From the NCBI GenBank assembly GCA_040881945.1, contig JBBECF010000006.1, forward strand, positions 1 to 8,693: 8,693 nt of DNA, read 5' to 3'. Below are positions 1 through 6,437 of the stretch, piece after piece. Source of the DNA: JBBECF01 sp040881945. Lineage in GTDB: Bacteria > Pseudomonadota > Alphaproteobacteria > Dongiales > Dongiaceae. Position 1 is the stretch's first letter. The number at the start of each line of letters is the position of its first letter. A program made the translations under genes and the position numbers. The notes beneath the pieces were generated by a model, which saw only the letters and a list, made by a program, of their open reading frames with translations, ran no database searches and had not been told where the DNA came from.

Positions 1-19
1 GGCGTCCTGGGCCGCTGCC

Positions 20-1042
20 TCAGTAGGCCCGCTCGATGCAGAAATCGACCGCCTCGAGGAACGCCCGCTTCTCGGGGCCGTCGGCGAAGATGCCGAGGGC
101 GTCGCGGGCGATCGCCCCGTAGTGGCCGGCGCGGGCCACCGTGTCGCGCAGCGCGCCGTGGCGTTCCATCGTGGCGATGGCGCGCTCGAGGTCGCCGTCC
201 GCCTGGTCCAGCGTTTCGAGCGTGCGCCGCCAGAAGCCGCGCTCCTCGGCGTCGCCGCGGCGGAAGGCGAGGACGACGGGCAGCGTGATCTTGCCATCGC
301 GGAAGTCGTCGCCGATGGTCTTGCCGAGCTCGGCCTGGCGGGCCGAGTAGTCGAGCACGTCGTCGATGAGCTGGAACGCGATACCGAGGTTGAGGCCGAA
401 GCCGTCCAGCGCCTCCTCCTCGACCTTGGGGCGCTCGGCGACGACGGCGCCGATGCGGCAGGCGGCGGCGAACAGGGCGGCCGTCTTGCAGCGGATGACG
501 TCGAGATAGGCCTGCTCGCTGGTTTCGGTGTCGTTGCTGGTGACGAGCTGCAGGACCTCGCCCTCGGCGATGATCGCGGACGCCGTGGACAGGATGTCGA
601 GCACCTTGAGCGAGCCGTCGGTGACCATCAGTTGAAAGGCGCGGCTGAACAGGAAATCGCCGACCAGAACACTGGCCTTGTTGCCCCAGACGGCGTTGGC
701 GCTGGCCAGCCCGCGGCGCAGGTCGCTGCCGTCGACCACGTCGTCGTGCAGCAACGTGGCCGTGTGGATGAACTCGACGCTGGCCGCCAGACCGATATGC
801 CTGGCGCCGCGATAGCCGCACAGCGCCGCCGCCGCGAGCGTGAGCATCGGCCGCAGCCGCTTGCCGCCGGCCGCGACGATGTGCCCGGCGAGCTGCGGGA
901 TCAGCGCCACCGGGCTGTGCATCTTCTCGACGATGAGCCGGTCGACGGCCGTCAGGTCGCCGCCGACCAGCTCGGCGAGCGTGTCCAGGGAGGGCTTGCC
1001 CCCCCCCCCCCGCTCCTCCTCGAGATTGACGATGACGGCCAC
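20..1042 (-). CDS. ispB: Long-chain polyprenyl (octaprenyl-type) diphosphate synthase
   Basis: A class I trans-prenyltransferase of 340 residues, the usual length for the IspB/solanesyl synthase family. It condenses isopentenyl diphosphate units onto an allylic primer to make the ubiquinone side chain. Visible motifs are GGKRLRP (59-65), the first Asp-rich motif DDVVD (100-104) and the second, DDVLD (227-231), inside FQLIDDVLDY. These bind the Mg-diphosphates. The residue five before the first motif is Ala95, small rather than aromatic, which fits a long-chain product; the exact chain length is inferred. The start is taken as GTG at 1042, giving MAVIVNLEEE. No in-frame ATG lies nearby, and the ribosome binding site is poor (AAGGGG only 2 nt away). 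The nearby ATG at 1076 is out of frame. A 13-G run encodes part of R11-G15. The gene is transcribed divergently from the rest of the window. Confidence 0.93.
   Translation of the reverse strand: MAVIVNLEEERGGGGKPSLDTLAELVGGDLTAVDRLIVEKMHSPVALIPQLAGHIVAAGGKRLRPMLTLAAAALCGYRGARHIGLAASVEFIHTATLLHDDVVDGSDLRRGLASANAVWGNKASVLVGDFLFSRAFQLMVTDGSLKVLDILSTASAIIAEGEVLQLVTSNDTETSEQAYLDVIRCKTAALFAAACRIGAVVAERPKVEEEALDGFGLNLGIAFQLIDDVLDYSARQAELGKTIGDDFRDGKITLPVVLAFRRGDAEERGFWRRTLETLDQADGDLERAIATMERHGALRDTVARAGHYGAIARDALGIFADGPEKRAFLEAVDFCIERAY
999..1011. repeat. 13-bp homopolymer (C13 on plus, G13 in the coding strand)
   Basis: Thirteen consecutive C on the plus strand lie inside codons 11-15 of the polyprenyl synthase, where the coding strand reads G13 and encodes the end of Arg11 and four glycines. 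A gain or loss of one base would shift the frame before the catalytic core. The run is either a slippage-prone contingency tract, a harmless low-complexity spot, or a sequencing or assembly length error. As given, the frame on both sides reads as family-like protein. Confidence 0.95.
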
Positions 1043-1089
1043 GACCCCTTCGCGCCCCTGTTTTCTTGACGCGCATCCCCGCAGCCGCC

Positions 1090-1117
1090 AGCATAGGTTT
1101 CCGGACGGGCCGGTCAA
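1090..1117 (-). promoter_or_regulatory. Predicted sigma-70-type promoter of the polyprenyl synthase gene
   Basis: On the minus strand a perfect -35 core TTGACC (1117-1112) is followed by a 16-nt spacer and a -10-like TATGCT (1095-1090, preceded by CC). Transcription would begin near 1083, giving a leader of about 40 nt before the GTG at 1042. This is a sequence prediction only. The box match and its position in a divergent gap are the support. Confidence 0.55.
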
Positions 1118-1125
1118 GCGCGCGG

Positions 1126-1130
1126 GGAGG
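1126..1130 (+). promoter_or_regulatory. Ribosome binding site of the DUF2007 gene
   Basis: GGAGG within GGGGAGG, 8 nt before the GTG at 1139. It decides the non-ATG start of this small gene. Confidence 0.7.
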
Positions 1131-1138
1131 CAGGGGCG

Positions 1139-1372
1139 GTGGAGGAGTTGCTGCGGACCAACGACGTGGTGCGCCTGTCCTGGCTGGTGGCGTTGCTCGG
1201 CGATTCCGACATCGAGGCGATTGTCCTCGACACCCATACGAGCATCCTGGAAGGCAGCATCGGCGCCCTGCCGCGGCGGCTCATGGTGCACACCGAGGAC
1301 GCCGAGCGGGCGCGTCGCCTGCTCGTCGAGGCCGGCGAGATGGCCGCCGGTGGGGCAGCGGCCGGTGGCTGA
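1139..1372 (+). CDS. DUF2007-domain small protein (putative signal-transducing protein)
   Basis: A 77-residue soluble protein that reads as a complete DUF2007 domain: MEELLRTNDVVRLSWLVALL, then the conserved core around HTSILEGSIGALPRRLMV, then a C-terminal helix ERARRLLVEAGEM and a low-complexity GGAAAGG tail. The family's biochemical role is not established; the 'signal transducing' label comes from its similarity in fold to PII-like small alpha/beta proteins. The GTG start is supported by GGAGG at 1126-1130, 8 nt upstream, the clearest ribosome binding site in the window. Its end overlaps the next gene by 8 nt, so the two are probably translationally coupled. It lies divergent from the polyprenyl synthase and first in an apparent operon with the methyltransferase and S49 peptidase. 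Confidence 0.85.
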   Translation: MEELLRTNDVVRLSWLVALLGDSDIEAIVLDTHTSILEGSIGALPRRLMVHTEDAERARRLLVEAGEMAAGGAAAGG

Positions 1373-2114
1373 GATCGAGGCCGGGAGCACGCTCGATACG
1401 CTTCTCGACGGCCGCGTCCGCCTGATGCAGCCGGAGGCCGGCTATCGCGCCGCCATCGACCCGGTGTTCCTCGCCGCCGCGGTGCCGGCCGGACCGGGCG
1501 ACCTGGTGCTCGACGTCGGCGTCGGCGTCGGCGCCGCGGCGCTCTGTCTGGCGTGGCGCGTGTCGGGCTGCCATGTGCGCGGCATCGAGATCCAGCACGA
1601 CCTGGTCCGGCTGGCCGCCCGCAATGTCGAGCTCAATGGCGCGGTGGGCCGCGTCGATGTCATGGTCGGCGATCTGCTGCACCCGCCGCCGCGGCTGGCG
1701 CCGGGCTCGTTCGGCCACGTCATGGCCAATCCGCCCTATCATCGCGCCGAGGCGGCGAGCCCGCCGCCGAACGCCGGCCGGGCGGCGGCCCATGTGGAAG
1801 GCGCGGCGGGGCTGGCCGATTGGGTGCGGTTCTGCCTGACCATGCTGCGTCCGAAGGGCAGCGTCACCTTCATCCACCGGCCCGAGCGGATGGACGCGCT
1901 GCTCGGCGAGCTGCGCGGGCGCGTCGGCGACATCGTCGTCTTCCCCTTATGGCCCGGCGGCAACCGCCCGGCGAGCCGCATCCTGGTGCGCGGCCGCAAG
2001 GGCGTGGCCGCGCCGACGCGGCTGGCGGCCGGGCTCACGCTGCACGAGGCCGACGGCCGCTACACCGCGGCGGCCGAGGCGGTGTTGCGCGACGGCGCCG
2101 GGTTGATCCTGTAG
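1365..2114 (+). CDS. TrmN6/YfiC-family tRNA1(Val) (adenine37-N6)-methyltransferase-like protein
   Basis: A 249-residue class I, SAM-dependent methyltransferase. The N-terminal TLDTLLDGRVRLMQPEAGYRAAIDPVFLAAAV is typical of the TrmN6/YfiC group. Motif I, DVGVGVG (50-56), binds SAM, with the acidic strand-2 residue in GIEIQ (73-77). The catalytic motif IV NPPY (122-125) marks N6-adenine or N5-glutamine methylation. The family methylates A37 of tRNA1(Val); the exact target here is inferred. The start is GTG 1365, inside the end of the DUF2007 gene, with GGGG at 1352-1355 about 9 nt upstream. GTG 1350 is a possible alternative that would add 5 residues. The same frame stays open far upstream, but that part overlaps the antisense gene and is not family-like. 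The S49 peptidase follows after 4 nt, so this is one operon. Confidence 0.85.
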   Translation: MAEIEAGSTLDTLLDGRVRLMQPEAGYRAAIDPVFLAAAVPAGPGDLVLDVGVGVGAAALCLAWRVSGCHVRGIEIQHDLVRLAARNVELNGAVGRVDVMVGDLLHPPPRLAPGSFGHVMANPPYHRAEAASPPPNAGRAAAHVEGAAGLADWVRFCLTMLRPKGSVTFIHRPERMDALLGELRGRVGDIVVFPLWPGGNRPASRILVRGRKGVAAPTRLAAGLTLHEADGRYTAAAEAVLRDGAGLIL

Positions 2115-2118
2115 CGCC

Positions 2119-2970
2119 ATGGCCCGGCTCGCGCCCGCGCAGTGGTTTCCGGGGCTGGGCTTCGGCCGGCGACCCGTGGTCGGCGTCGTGCGCTTGGCCG
2201 GTGTCATCGGAGCGATTGGCCCGTTACGCGGCGGGCTGACGCTCGCCGGCCTCGCCGGCACGTTGGAGCGCGCCTTCGCGCTGCGCAACCTCAAGGCGGT
2301 GGCGCTCGCCGTCAATTCGCCCGGCGGCTCGGCCGTGCAGTCGGCCCTGATCGCCAAGCGCATCCGCGACCTGGCGGCGGAGAAGAGCGTGCCGGTGGTC
2401 GCCTTCGTCGAGGACGTGGCGGCGTCGGGCGGCTATTGGCTGGCCTGCGCCGCCGATGAGATCTTCGCCGACGAGTCGTCGATTCTCGGTTCGATCGGCG
2501 TCATCAGCGCCGGGTTCGGCTTTGCGGCGCTGTTGGAGCGCTTCGGCGTCGAGCGGCGCGTCCATGTCGCGGGCGCGCGCAAGGGCATGCTCGATCCGTT
2601 CCGCGCCGAGCTGCCCGAGGACGTGGCCCGCCTGGAGGCGCTGCAGCGCGACATCCACGACAATTTCAAGGCGCAGGTGCGCGGCCGGCGCGGGGCGCGG
2701 CTGAAGGCCGACGACGAGACCCTGTTCAACGGCGACATCTGGACCGGCCGGCGCGCCCTCGATCTCGGGCTGATCGACGGCATCGGCGATTTGCGCGCGA
2801 CGCTGCGCGCCCGCTTTGGCGACAAGGTGAGGCTGCGGCCGGTCGGGGCCGAGGGCGCCTGGTTGCGCCGCCGGTTGCGCCTCGGCGCGGCGGCGCGCGA
2901 GGGCGGCTGGGCGCGCGAGCTCGTCGCCGCCCTGGCCGAGCGCGAGCTGTGGTCGCGCTACGGGCTGTGA
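2119..2970 (+). CDS. S49-family serine peptidase (short SppA/SohB-like)
   Basis: A 283-residue protein with a single S49 (signal peptide peptidase A) domain. The oxyanion-forming segment is VNSPGGS (65-71). The nucleophile is Ser103 in VAASGGYWLA, and the general base is Lys155 in GARKGMLDPF. The 52-residue Ser-Lys spacing matches single-domain bacterial SppA enzymes. SILGSIGV (121-128) is also a family signature. There is no signal peptide or convincing membrane helix at the N terminus, unlike classical SppA, so it may be cytoplasmic or peripheral. Family members degrade cleaved signal peptides or misfolded membrane proteins; the substrate here is unknown. The C-terminal tail is Arg- and Ala-rich. 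It starts 4 nt after the methyltransferase stop and ends 11 nt before a new promoter. Confidence 0.92.
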   Translation: MARLAPAQWFPGLGFGRRPVVGVVRLAGVIGAIGPLRGGLTLAGLAGTLERAFALRNLKAVALAVNSPGGSAVQSALIAKRIRDLAAEKSVPVVAFVEDVAASGGYWLACAADEIFADESSILGSIGVISAGFGFAALLERFGVERRVHVAGARKGMLDPFRAELPEDVARLEALQRDIHDNFKAQVRGRRGARLKADDETLFNGDIWTGRRALDLGLIDGIGDLRATLRARFGDKVRLRPVGAEGAWLRRRLRLGAAAREGGWARELVAALAERELWSRYGL

Positions 2971-2980
2971 CCGGGGTTCC

Positions 2981-3010
2981 TTGACCGGCCGCGCCGACGG
3001 CCGCTATATG
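2981..3010 (+). promoter_or_regulatory. Predicted promoter for the zinc-ribbon gene and glyQ
   Basis: TTGACC (2981-2986), a 17-nt spacer and CTATAT (3004-3009) match the alphaproteobacterial housekeeping promoter form TTGAC-N17-CTATAT almost exactly. It sits just after the S49 stop. The predicted transcription start is about 3016-3017, on or beside the ATG at 3017, so the first gene would be leaderless. It would separate the glyQ unit from the upstream operon. Predicted by eye; no transcript data. Confidence 0.6.
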
Positions 3011-3016
3011 GCGGCC

Positions 3017-3277
3017 ATGTTCGGTATCCCCAGCCTGGGCAAGCTGCTCGTCCTCGTCGCCATCGTGCTCGCGGTGTGGTTCGGGTTTCAGTTCATCGGC
3101 CGGCTCGACCGGCTGCGCAAGGATGAGGCGCGGCTGAAGAAGCGCGCCGGCGCCGCGCGCGGCAAGGCCGCCGGGACGACCGCCGCGGTCGAGGACACGG
3201 TCAAGTGCCCGATCTGCGGCGCCTATGTGTCGGCCCGCTCGTCGTCGAGCTGCGGGCGCGCCGACTGCCCCTATTGA
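3017..3277 (+). CDS. Small membrane-anchored zinc-ribbon protein, function unknown
   Basis: An 86-residue protein of unknown role. It begins MFGIPSLGK and has one hydrophobic helix at about residues 10-28 (LLVLVAIVLAVWFGFQFIG). A basic, probably cytosolic linker (29-57, RLDRLRKDEARLKKR and onward) follows, and then a C-terminal four-cysteine zinc ribbon: Cys64 and Cys67 in CPICGAYV, Cys79 and Cys84 in CGRADCPY. The +-charged linker after the helix predicts N-out, C-in topology. Starts at ATG 3008 (3 residues longer) or TTG 2981 are possible, but they fall in the -10 and -35 boxes of the predicted promoter, and no ribosome binding site precedes any of them. ATG 3017 is preferred. It ends 12 nt before glyQ and is likely co-transcribed with it. 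Confidence 0.8.
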   Translation: MFGIPSLGKLLVLVAIVLAVWFGFQFIGRLDRLRKDEARLKKRAGAARGKAAGTTAAVEDTVKCPICGAYVSARSSSSCGRADCPY

Positions 3278-3289
3278 GCCGGAACCGCG

Positions 3290-4177
3290 ATGGCCGCCGA
3301 TCCCGAAACCTGTTTCCAGGCGCTGGTCCTGAAGCTGCAATCCTATTGGGCGGGGCGGGCTTGCGTCGTGTTGCAGCCCTATGACCTGGAGATGGGGGCG
3401 GGCACGTTCCACCCGGCGACGACGCTGCGCGCCCTCGGGTCGCGGCCCTGGCGCGCCGCCTATGTGCAGCCGTCGCGGCGGCCGACCGACGGGCGCTATG
3501 GCGAGAACCCCAACCGCCTCCAGCACTATTACCAGTTCCAGGTCATCCTGAAGCCGTCGCCGCCCGACAGTCAGGACATCTATCTCGGCAGCCTCGAGGC
3601 GCTCGGCATCGACGTCCGCGCCCACGACATCCGCTTCGTCGAGGACGATTGGGAAAGCCCGACGCTCGGCGCCTGGGGGCTCGGCTGGGAGGTCTGGCTC
3701 GACGGCATGGAGGTGACGCAGTTCACCTATTTCCAGCAGGTCGGCGGCATCGAATGCGATCCGGTCTCGGTCGAAATGACCTATGGGCTGGAGCGCCTGG
3801 CGATGTACGTGCAGGGAGTCGAGAACGTCTACGACCTCGACTGGAACGGGGTCGCCGGCGCGGGCGCGATCCGCTACGGCGACGTGTTCCTGCAGGCCGA
3901 GCGCGAGTTCTCGGCGTACAACTTCGAGCACGCGACGACCGACGTGCTGTTGCGCCATTTCGCCGACGCCGAGGCCGAATGCGGGATGCTGCTCGACCTC
4001 GACCGGGCGTTGCCGCTGCCGGCCTACGACCAGTGCATGAAGGCGAGCCACCTGTTCAACCTGTTGGACGCGCGCGGCGTCATCTCGGTGACCGAGCGCC
4101 AGGCCTATATCGGCCGGGTGCGGGCGCTGGCCAAGGGATGTTGCGAGGCATGGCTGGCGAGCCAGGGGGCGTCTTAG
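3290..4177 (+). CDS. glyQ: Glycine--tRNA ligase alpha subunit
   Basis: A 295-residue catalytic subunit of the bacterial alpha2beta2 glycyl-tRNA synthetase, which activates glycine with ATP and passes it to tRNA-Gly. The length is close to the roughly 300 usual for the family. The protein is near-canonical: LQPYDLEMGAGTFHPAT (28-44), the class II motif 2 region with VQPSRRPTDGRYGENPNR (59-76) and LQHYYQFQVI (77-86), and motif 3 in TYGLERLAMYVQG, with G166-L167-E168-R169 contacting ATP. The ATG start has a weak GGAA about 5 nt upstream and follows the zinc-ribbon stop by 12 nt. Its partner glyS begins 175 nt downstream, an unusually wide gap for this pair, filled by a palindromic repeat element. 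Confidence 0.98.
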   Translation: MAADPETCFQALVLKLQSYWAGRACVVLQPYDLEMGAGTFHPATTLRALGSRPWRAAYVQPSRRPTDGRYGENPNRLQHYYQFQVILKPSPPDSQDIYLGSLEALGIDVRAHDIRFVEDDWESPTLGAWGLGWEVWLDGMEVTQFTYFQQVGGIECDPVSVEMTYGLERLAMYVQGVENVYDLDWNGVAGAGAIRYGDVFLQAEREFSAYNFEHATTDVLLRHFADAEAECGMLLDLDRALPLPAYDQCMKASHLFNLLDARGVISVTERQAYIGRVRALAKGCCEAWLASQGAS

Positions 4178-4204
4178 CACGGAGAATCGCAGGTTCGTGA
4201 TGCA

Positions 4205-4324
4205 GGCGACCCCTCACCCGCTCGGCTGGCGCCTCGCACCCTCTCCCACAAGGGGCGAGGGTTGCCGCCGCGCCGCTACTTCTCCCTCCCCCTCGATGGG
4301 GGAGGGTTGGGGTGGGGGTGATTC
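4205..4324. repeat. REP-like palindromic intergenic element between glyQ and glyS
   Basis: About 120 bp of C-rich then G-rich sequence with nested inverted repeats. The outer ends ACCCCTCACCC (4209-4219) and GGGGTGGGGGT (4309-4319) are imperfect inverted repeats with a one-base offset. An inner hairpin has arms CCCTC and GAGGG (4239-4261, with further C/G pairing inside). A second is perfect, with arms CCCTCCCCC (4284-4292) and GGGGGAGGG (4298-4306) around TCGAT. ATGCA occurs on both sides (4200-4204 and 4325-4329) and could be a target duplication, though a 5-bp match may be chance. The pattern resembles dispersed palindromic repeats common in Rhizobiales-like intergenic regions. It has no coding capacity, and there is no T-run to make a terminator. 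Confidence 0.65.
4298..4318 (+). other. Putative G-quadruplex motif upstream of glyS
   Basis: Four G runs on the mRNA strand, in the order G5-A-G3-TT-G4-T-G5, have loops of 1, 2 and 1 nt. This meets the strictest G-quadruplex rule and predicts a very stable parallel fold. It ends 34 nt before the glyS ATG (4353). Its first two runs are also the 3' arm of the perfect hairpin at 4284-4306, so hairpin and quadruplex would exclude each other. Folding and any effect on glyS translation are inference. Confidence 0.55.
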
Positions 4325-4352
4325 ATGCAACCGCGTTATGTGGTCGTAGCCG

Positions 4353-6437
4353 ATGGCCGAGCTCCTGCTCGAGCTGCTGTCGGAGGAGATCCCCGCGCGC
4401 ATGCAGGCGCGCGCCGCCGAGGACCTGAAGCGCCTCGTCACCGAGAAGTTGAAGGAAGCCGGCCTGACCTTCGAGCGCGCGGACGCCTATGTCACGCCGC
4501 GGCGGCTGGCGCTGGTCATTGACGGCCTGCCGCTGCAACAGCCCGACGTGACGGAAGAAAAGAAAGGCCCGCGCGTCGGCGCGCCGGAGGCGGCGATTCA
4601 TGGCTTCCTCAGGGGCGCCGGGCTTTCGAGCCTCGACCAATGCGAGCAACGCGATACCGGCAAGGGCACGTTCTGGTTTGCCGTCATCCGACGTCAGGGG
4701 GTCGAAACCGGATTCGTACTCCTCCACGTTCTTGAAGATGCGTTGATGCAAATTCCGTGGCCTAAGTCCATGCGGTGGCGGAGCGACACCGATTGGGTCT
4801 GGGTGCGGCCGTTGCGAAACGTGATGTGCCTCCTTTGGGGGGACGGCAAGAGACTTCGCATCGAAGTGAGGCCGGGGATTTACTCCGATAGAACGTTCGG
4901 GCACCGGTTTCTCGCGCCCGGACCGATAGAGCCCGTGAGCTTCGCCGACTACAAGGCGAAGCTCAAGGTGGCCAAGGTAATCCTCGACCCGGCGGAACGG
5001 CGCGCGATCATCCGCGACCGGGCGGAGAAGCTGGCCGCCGCCGCGGGCCTGACGGTCAAGCCCGACGAGGCGTTGTTGGACGAGGTGGTCGGGCTGGTCG
5101 AATGGCCGGTCGTGCTGATGGGGCGCATCGACGAGGCGTTCATGGACCTGCCGCCGGAGGTGCTGACGACCACGATGCGCACGAACCAGAAATATTTCTC
5201 GCTGCTGGACAAGGGCGGCCGGCTGGCGCCGCCCTTTCTGGTGGTCGCCAATATCGAGGCGAAGGACGGCGGCAAGGCGATCGTCGCTGGCAACGAGCGG
5301 GTCTTGCGCGCGCGCCTGGCCGACGCGCGCTTCTTCTGGGACCAGGATCGGAAGACAAGGCTCGAGGAGCGGGTGCCGGCCCTCAAGGACATTGTGTTCC
5401 ACGCAAGGCTCGGCAGCCTCGCCGACAAGGTCCAACGCATGCAGGCGCTCGCGGCCGAGATCGCCGCCTTCGTGCCGGGCGCCGACGTCGACCGCGTGCG
5501 CAGCGCCGCGCTGCTCGCCAAGGCCGACCTGACGACGGGCATGGTCGGCGAGTTCCCGGAGCTGCAAGGCGTCATGGGCCGCTATTACGCGCTCAACGAG
5601 GGCGAGAAGCCGGAGGTGGCCGACGCCATCGCCGAGCACTACGCGCCGCTCGGTCCCAACGACCGCTGCCCGACGGCGCCGGTCAGCGTCGTCGTGGCGC
5701 TCGCCGACAAGCTCGACACCCTGGTCGGGTTCTTCGCCATCGCCGAGACGCCGACCGGATCGAAGGACCCCTACGCCCTGCGCCGCGCCGCCCTGGGGGC
5801 GATTCGGCTGATCGTCGAGAATCGGCTGCGCCTGCCGTTGCGCGAGATCTTCGGTCGGGCCGATCGTCTCCACGCCGAGCAGGGCGCCGGCTTCGCCGGC
5901 CGGCTCGACCCGCAAGGGTTGCTCGACTTCTTCGCCGACCGGATGAAGGTCGCGCTGAGGGAGAAGGGGGTGCGGCACGATCTGGTCTCGGCGGTGTTCG
6001 CGCTCGGCGACGAGGACGATCTCGTTCGGCTGCTGGCGCGCGTGGAGGCGTTGACGTCGTTCCTGGAGAGCGAGGATGGCGCCAATCTGCTCACCGCCTA
6101 CAAGCGCGCGAGCAACATCGTGCGCATCGAGGAGAAGCGGGACGGCGCGGCCTATCAAGGCGGCGTCGATCCGCGCCTGCTCGGCGCCGCCGAAGAGAAG
6201 GCGCTGCACGCGGCGTTGGCCGCCACCGGCGACGCGAGCGGCCGGGCGCTGCGCGCCGAGGACTTCACCGGCGCCATGGCCGCCGTCGCGCGGCTGCGCG
6301 GGCCGGTCGACGATTTCTTCGACCGGGTGACGGTCAACTGCGACGACGTAGGCTTGCGCGCCAACCGGCTGCGGCTGTTGTCGGAGATCCGCTCGACGCT
6401 CTCGCGCGTCGCCGACTTCTCGAAGGTCGAAGGATGA
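4353..6437 (+). CDS. glyS: Glycine--tRNA ligase beta subunit
   Basis: A 694-residue beta subunit of the alpha2beta2 glycyl-tRNA synthetase, which binds tRNA-Gly and is needed for activity with GlyQ. The length matches the family (about 690). It is recognisable throughout: MAELLLELLSEEIPARMQ at the start, TPRRLAL, PWPKSMRW (135-142), GHRFLAPGP, LVEWPVVLMG, NQKYFSLLD (278-286), VVANIEAKDGGKAIVAGNERVLRARLADARFFW, an HD-like domain around LLAKADLTTGMVGEFPELQGVMG, SKDPYALRRAALG, and a C-terminal DALR-type anticodon-binding domain ending in DDFFDRVTVNCDD and LRANRLRLLSEIRSTLSRVADFSKVEG. Codons 87-209 are unlike the rest: they cluster CTT, CGA, AGA, GGA, GTA and ATA, which are rare elsewhere, while staying in frame and family-like. 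No strong ribosome binding site precedes the ATG. Confidence 0.97.
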   Translation: MAELLLELLSEEIPARMQARAAEDLKRLVTEKLKEAGLTFERADAYVTPRRLALVIDGLPLQQPDVTEEKKGPRVGAPEAAIHGFLRGAGLSSLDQCEQRDTGKGTFWFAVIRRQGVETGFVLLHVLEDALMQIPWPKSMRWRSDTDWVWVRPLRNVMCLLWGDGKRLRIEVRPGIYSDRTFGHRFLAPGPIEPVSFADYKAKLKVAKVILDPAERRAIIRDRAEKLAAAAGLTVKPDEALLDEVVGLVEWPVVLMGRIDEAFMDLPPEVLTTTMRTNQKYFSLLDKGGRLAPPFLVVANIEAKDGGKAIVAGNERVLRARLADARFFWDQDRKTRLEERVPALKDIVFHARLGSLADKVQRMQALAAEIAAFVPGADVDRVRSAALLAKADLTTGMVGEFPELQGVMGRYYALNEGEKPEVADAIAEHYAPLGPNDRCPTAPVSVVVALADKLDTLVGFFAIAETPTGSKDPYALRRAALGAIRLIVENRLRLPLREIFGRADRLHAEQGAGFAGRLDPQGLLDFFADRMKVALREKGVRHDLVSAVFALGDEDDLVRLLARVEALTSFLESEDGANLLTAYKRASNIVRIEEKRDGAAYQGGVDPRLLGAAEEKALHAALAATGDASGRALRAEDFTGAMAAVARLRGPVDDFFDRVTVNCDDVGLRANRLRLLSEIRSTLSRVADFSKVEG

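Noticed and set aside
840..1364. N-terminal extension of the methyltransferase frame to 840
   Set aside because: The extra residues overlap the antisense polyprenyl synthase and the DUF2007 gene, are Ser/Arg/Pro-rich, and do not look like any domain.
1043..1390. Upstream extension of the polyprenyl synthase beyond the GTG at 1042
   Set aside because: The added sequence overlaps the DUF2007 gene and the predicted promoter. Family-like sequence begins only at VIVNLEEE.
2981..3016. TTG start for the zinc-ribbon protein
   Set aside because: The TTG is the -35 box of the predicted promoter and the added residues are not hydrophobic or conserved-looking. ATG 3017 directly precedes the membrane helix.
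4284..4312. Intrinsic terminator after glyQ
   Set aside because: The stem is perfect, but it is followed by G-rich sequence instead of a T-run, and glyS must be expressed downstream.
4313..4341. Promoter for glyS around TTATGT (4336-4341)
   Set aside because: No recognisable -35 at the right distance; one AT-rich hexamer is not enough.
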